A DNA stretch of 10,373 bases from Clostridiaceae bacterium (GTDB taxonomy: Bacteria > Bacillota > Clostridia > Oscillospirales > Acutalibacteraceae), in NCBI GenBank assembly GCA_016303035.1, contig JAEDML010000030.1, positions 1 to 10,373 of the forward strand, in the 5' to 3' direction. How positions within the stretch are numbered: position 1 is the first letter of the stretch; every line of letters begins with the position of its first letter. The notes below the pieces were generated by a model. It ran no database searches. It was not told the DNA's origin and saw nothing but the letters and a program-made list of their open reading frames with translations. Both the position numbers and the translations under genes were made by a program. Shown here in pieces: positions 7,833 to 10,373 of this stretch.

Positions 7833-9014
7833 ATGAAAAGGATAACGGGTTTAGTATTAACGGTGATTTTGCTGCTTTGCGGCTGTACATCAAACATCGC
7901 CACGGAAGAGACGAATAGTGTAAAAGCCGAATTTTCTTCGGGAGTATGGTTTTCATTCAGCGAGATAAACGCAATGCTTAACAGCGAAAAAGGATTTAAA
8001 GAGGAATTTTCGGCGGCGCTTGACAACTGTGTAAATCTCGGAATAGACGAGGTTTACTTACATGTAAGAGCCTACTGCGATTCACTTTATCCGTCGGATT
8101 ATTTCCCCTTGCTTGAAGAAGCAAAAAGATATGATTACGATGTATTTGATTATGCGGTGAGCGCCTGCCATAATCGGGGAATCAAGGTTCACGCCTGGGT
8201 AAATCCGTATAGGGTACTTACCTCCTCTGAGGATATTTCGGTGCTTGATACATCAAGTCCTGCATACAGGTGGCTGAATGACGACACTGCGGACAATGAC
8301 AAAAATGTCTGCTTCAGCAACGGCATATACCTTAATCCCGCAGAATATGAAGTAAGGGAGCTTGTGATAAACGGATTACGGGAAATTGCCGTAAAATATG
8401 ATGTTGACGGCATACACTTCGACGATTACTTTTATCCGACTTCCGAAAGTAATTTCGACAGCGCAAGCTACGAAGAATATAAAGAAACATGCGATAATCC
8501 GTTATCCCTTGAGGACTGGCGCCGCGCAAATGTTAACGCCCTTATAAGCGGCTGCTACACCGCGATAAAATTTATAGATAAGAATATAATTTTCAGCGTC
8601 AGTCCGATGGCGTCTATACAAAAAAACTATAACGAGCTTTACGCCGATGTTTCCGCTTGGGTTAAAAACGGCTGCTTAGACCGAATTATTCCGCAGCTTT
8701 ATTTCGGATTTAACTATCCCGATAAAGCGTTCGGATTTGATAATCTTTTAAAAGAGTGGAAAGAGCTTGTAAAAAGCAATGACGAAGTCGAGCTTATGAT
8801 AGGGCTTGCGACATATAAAATAGGAACCGATTCACAAAACGACAGCGCCGAATGGGGTACGGATGACGATATAATAGCCCGTCAGGCAGAGATATGTAAA
8901 TCCGACGGCAGAATCAGCGGCTTTGTATGCTTTTCGTATACTTCGCTTTTCAGCGGCGATGAGCTTAATACGCGCCAGCGGGATAATCTTATAAAAATAA
9001 TTAAGGAGACCTAA
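7833..9014 (+). CDS. lipoprotein, GHL10 (DUF187) family glycosyl-hydrolase-like, in lysis cassette
   Basis: This 393-residue protein probably hydrolyses glycan strands of peptidoglycan from the outer face of the membrane. Residues 1-17 are a lipoprotein signal peptide with lipobox LCGC and the lipidated Cys at 18. The TIM-barrel domain starts with SSGVWFSFSE (about 35-44, the family's first strand), then GIDEVYLHVRAYCDSLYPSDYFP (70-92), HAWVNPYR (120-127), DGIHFDDYFYP (192-202, the most characteristic GHL10 motif with the acidic pair) and IIFSVSP. E. coli DigH (YddW) of this family is reported to cleave denuded peptidoglycan. The gene lies between the tail gene and the holin, in the same operon, which is unusual for a host-type lipoprotein. 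A GTG start at 7824 (MVFM...) is possible because AAAGGA at 7814-7819 is only four bases before it. ATG 7833 gives a standard signal peptide and is preferred. Confidence 0.88.
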   Translation: MKRITGLVLTVILLLCGCTSNIATEETNSVKAEFSSGVWFSFSEINAMLNSEKGFKEEFSAALDNCVNLGIDEVYLHVRAYCDSLYPSDYFPLLEEAKRYDYDVFDYAVSACHNRGIKVHAWVNPYRVLTSSEDISVLDTSSPAYRWLNDDTADNDKNVCFSNGIYLNPAEYEVRELVINGLREIAVKYDVDGIHFDDYFYPTSESNFDSASYEEYKETCDNPLSLEDWRRANVNALISGCYTAIKFIDKNIIFSVSPMASIQKNYNELYADVSAWVKNGCLDRIIPQLYFGFNYPDKAFGFDNLLKEWKELVKSNDEVELMIGLATYKIGTDSQNDSAEWGTDDDIIARQAEICKSDGRISGFVCFSYTSLFSGDELNTRQRDNLIKIIKET

Positions 9015-9028
9015 TCCGGAAATGCAAA

Positions 9029-9322
9029 ATGGATAATACAATTATTGTAGCCCTAATATCCTTCTTAGGAACCCTGCTCGGTACTTTAGGAGGAATTGTG
9101 GCTTCAAGCAAGCTGACTAATTACCGTTTGGAGCAGCTTGAAAAGAAGGTTGACGCTCATAATCTTGTAACCTGTCGCATACCGGTAATAGAGGAGCGTC
9201 AAAACGGAATGGAAACTAGACTTTTACATTTGGAAAACGGAGGCATAATGTATGAAGGTTTCAAAGTCAACAATCGTCAGAACGATAATGCTTGTCATTG
9301 TTCTGATAAATCTTATACTTGA
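9029..9322 (+). CDS. small membrane/coiled-coil lysis-cassette protein
   Basis: This 97-residue protein has an N-terminal membrane segment (residues 5-27, IIVALISFLGTLLGTLGGIV), then a charged probable coiled coil beginning YRLEQLEKKVDAHN (32-45) and continuing to HLENGG (67-72). The YRxEQLEKKVxxHN pattern recurs in small proteins just upstream of SPP1-type holins in Firmicute phages, sometimes annotated as XhlA-like. XhlA proper, however, has its membrane segment at the C-terminus. Residues 75-97 are read from DNA that also encodes the holin start, and this tail looks non-conserved. ATG 9029 is the only standard start in frame. The nearest good Shine-Dalgarno (AAGGAG, 9003-9008) is 20 bases away, so initiation is probably weak or coupled. 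It may act with the holin as a lysis partner or regulator; this is unproven. Confidence 0.75.
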   Translation: MDNTIIVALISFLGTLLGTLGGIVASSKLTNYRLEQLEKKVDAHNLVTCRIPVIEERQNGMETRLLHLENGGIMYEGFKVNNRQNDNACHCSDKSYT

Positions 9323-9500
9323 AAAGTGCGGCGTTGACATTATAAAGGCAGATGAAAGCGCCGTGCTGCAGGCGGTTGAATATATAATTGAAATTGCCGC
9401 AATAATAGCGGCATGGTGGTATAACAACAGCTTTAGTAAAAAGGCGCTTAAAGCGCAGCAGTATCTTGAAGAATTAAGAAAGGAAGAGGCATATGTTTAA
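9252..9500 (+). CDS. holin, SPP1 family
   Basis: The 82-residue protein would assemble holes in the cytoplasmic membrane at the end of the lytic cycle and so release the endolysin. It has two membrane helices: residues 8-23 (IVRTIMLVIVLINLIL) and 42-57 (VEYIIEIAAIIAAWWY). They are followed by NNSFSKKALKAQQYLEELRKEE, the tail typical of SPP1-type holins (WWxNNSFTxxAxxAxxYL). The length matches the family (about 75-90 residues). The start at ATG 9252 has GGAGG at 9239-9243, eight bases upstream. The gene begins 71 bases inside the preceding gene and its stop overlaps the amidase start by eight bases, a classic holin-endolysin arrangement. Confidence 0.93.
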   Translation: MKVSKSTIVRTIMLVIVLINLILEKCGVDIIKADESAVLQAVEYIIEIAAIIAAWWYNNSFSKKALKAQQYLEELRKEEAYV

Positions 9501-10215
9501 AATCGCCTTAAACGCGGGGCATTATTACGGTACACCCGGAAAGCGCTGTCTTAACACGATAGATCCTGCCGAGACGCGTGAATGGACGCTTAACAGCCGA
9601 ATATGCGAAAAGGTGGAAAGAAAGCTTCAGGACTATGACGGCTACGAGCTTTTAAGAATAGACGACCGAACAGGCAAGTCGGATATTACGATTGCCGACC
9701 GTGCCGCAAAGGCCAACCGTTTCGGTGCGGATATTTATGTCGCGGTTCATCATAACGCAGGAATAAACGGCGGCAGCGGCGGTGGAATTATGGCGTTTAC
9801 ATACCTAAGGGTAGATGATTACACCAAAAGAATGCAGCGCCTGCTTTATGATAAGCTGATCGAGAAAACAGGGCTTAAGGGCAATCGCGCCCAGCCGCTT
9901 AGCACCGCAGATTTAGGGGAGTGCAGGCTTACTAAAATGCCGGCGGTTTTGCTTGAATGCGGATTTATGGACAGCACCGCCGACACACCTATTATTCTTA
10001 CCGAGGATTTTGCCGATAAAGCCGCGGCAGGTATTACCGAAGCAATAGCCGAACTCGGCGCGCTTACAAAAAAGCCGGAACCGGTAATTGAGACTGCCGA
10101 CAAAGACGGCGGACTTTATTATGTGCAGGTTGGTGCCTACCGTTCAAAATCCAATGCGGAAGAAATGGTTAAAAGACTTAAAAATGCCGGCTTTGATGCG
10201 ATAATAAAACGCTGA
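9493..10215 (+). CDS. endolysin: N-acetylmuramoyl-L-alanine amidase (Amidase_3) with partial SPOR domain
   Basis: This 240-residue enzyme cuts the bond between MurNAc and the L-alanine of the stem peptide, leaving glycan without peptides. The zinc-site residues of the Amidase_3 family are visible: NAGH (H10), a Glu in ETREW (E30), VHHN (H86), and the catalytic Glu in LLECGFMD (E155). After a linker (about 190-205), residues 208-240 (LYYVQVGAYRSKSNAEEM...) form the first half of a SPOR domain, about 33 residues where a full domain has about 70. SPOR domains bind denuded glycan. There is no signal peptide, so export depends on the holin. ATG 9493 follows AGGAAGAGG (about 9480-9488) and overlaps the holin stop. 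It is the last gene of the operon, and only 18 bases separate its stop from the terminator hairpin. Confidence 0.94.
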   Translation: MFKIALNAGHYYGTPGKRCLNTIDPAETREWTLNSRICEKVERKLQDYDGYELLRIDDRTGKSDITIADRAAKANRFGADIYVAVHHNAGINGGSGGGIMAFTYLRVDDYTKRMQRLLYDKLIEKTGLKGNRAQPLSTADLGECRLTKMPAVLLECGFMDSTADTPIILTEDFADKAAAGITEAIAELGALTKKPEPVIETADKDGGLYYVQVGAYRSKSNAEEMVKRLKNAGFDAIIKR

Positions 10216-10229
10216 ATTTTTATAAAAAT
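10216..10229. repeat. 14-base AT-only perfect palindrome after the amidase stop
   Basis: ATTTTTATAAAAAT is its own reverse complement and lies directly after the last base of the amidase stop codon, five bases before the terminator stem. On the - strand it supplies the T-run downstream of the terminator for acpP transcripts, which is the simplest explanation. It also lies where a right attachment site would be expected, but no matching left copy is in the window. Confidence 0.5.
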
Positions 10230-10233
10230 CAAA

Positions 10234-10256
10234 CGGCACGGTTTTAAACCGTGCCG
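10234..10256. terminator. bidirectional intrinsic terminator between convergent genes
   Basis: CGGCACGGT (10234-10242) pairs with ACCGTGCCG (10248-10256) around a TTTAA loop, a nine-pair GC-rich stem. On the + strand it is followed by CTTTTGCCTTTG, a moderate T-tract ending the phage late operon. On the - strand it is followed by TTTGATTTTTAT, a better T-tract ending the acyl carrier protein transcript. The two flanking genes converge on it, which supports shared use. Confidence 0.85.
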
Positions 10257-10281
10257 CTTTTGCCTTTGTTAAAAGGATTTA

Positions 10282-10373
10282 TTACTGCATATGATTCTGT
10301 ATATAATCGACAACATTGCCGATGGTTTTGATATTGTCGATTTCTTCATCGGGTATTTCAACCTCAAACTCAT
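10282..10373 (-). CDS. acpP: acyl carrier protein, 3' end (partial)
   Basis: Reading the - strand back from the stop at 10282-10284 gives a 29-residue C-terminus that includes FEVEIPDEEIDNIKTIGN then VVDYIQNHMQ. This is the standard end of bacterial acyl carrier protein (helix III and IV region: EIPDEDAEKIxTVGDVVxYI). The protein carries growing acyl chains on a phosphopantetheine arm in fatty-acid synthesis. The modified serine (DSL motif) and the N-terminal half lie beyond the right edge. It is convergent with the amidase gene and separated by 66 bases containing the terminator. It is most simply a host chromosomal gene flanking the prophage. Confidence 0.9.
   Translation of the reverse strand, partial: EFEVEIPDEEIDNIKTIGNVVDYIQNHMQ

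Noticed and set aside
10216..10229. AT palindrome as a proven attachment-site core
   Set aside because: Only one copy is in the window and it is explained as the T-run of the - strand terminator.
1..10373. CRISPR array, tRNA/rRNA gene or insertion sequence
   Set aside because: I saw no regularly spaced repeats, tRNA-like cloverleaf or transposase reading frame.

Overview
The window is the late (structural plus lysis) region of a compact prophage-like element in a Firmicute, most likely a gut-type member of the Clostridia. Evidence for the host group: G+C is moderate, Shine-Dalgarno sites are strong (GGAGG/AAGGAG), the terminase is of the PBSX-like type, the holin is SPP1-like, and the 3' end of a Gram-positive-like acyl carrier protein gene lies at the right edge. 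All element genes are on the + strand and tightly packed, with several start/stop overlaps, so they look like one late operon.

Layout from left to right: a putative small terminase subunit (38-304); large terminase subunit (306-1592); a 61-residue single-pass membrane protein (1589-1774); scaffold-like protein (1804-2460); major capsid protein with a C-terminal Ig-like domain (2484-3665); a strong intergenic hairpin (3688-3721); SPP1-type portal (3743-5374); a small putative head-tail adaptor (5361-5714); and a 696-residue beta-rich protein resembling podovirus tail nozzle proteins (5714-7804). The lysis end follows: a lipoprotein of the glycosyl-hydrolase-like GHL10/DUF187 family (7833-9014), a small membrane/coiled-coil protein (9029-9322), an SPP1-type holin (9252-9500) and an N-acetylmuramoyl-L-alanine amidase carrying half of a SPOR domain (9493-10215). 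A convergent bidirectional terminator (10234-10256) separates the element from a partial acpP on the - strand (10282-10373), which probably marks the chromosome next to the right prophage border.

The first genes would package DNA into a scaffold-built capsid through the portal. The adaptor and the 696-residue protein would close the head and form a short tail. No tape measure, tail tube, baseplate, fibre or ejection-protein gene is visible, so the particle is either a minimal podovirus, a defective or domesticated particle, or it takes missing parts from elsewhere.

The most interesting point is the lysis cassette. An amidase strips stem peptides and so makes denuded glycan. SPOR domains are known to bind denuded glycan, and the E. 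coli GHL10 protein DigH (YddW) is reported to cleave it. Having the amidase, a SPOR half-domain and a surface-anchored GHL10 lipoprotein in one phage operon suggests a two-step peptidoglycan dismantling system. This is inference from family knowledge, not shown by the sequence alone. There is no gene-free stretch longer than 300 bases.
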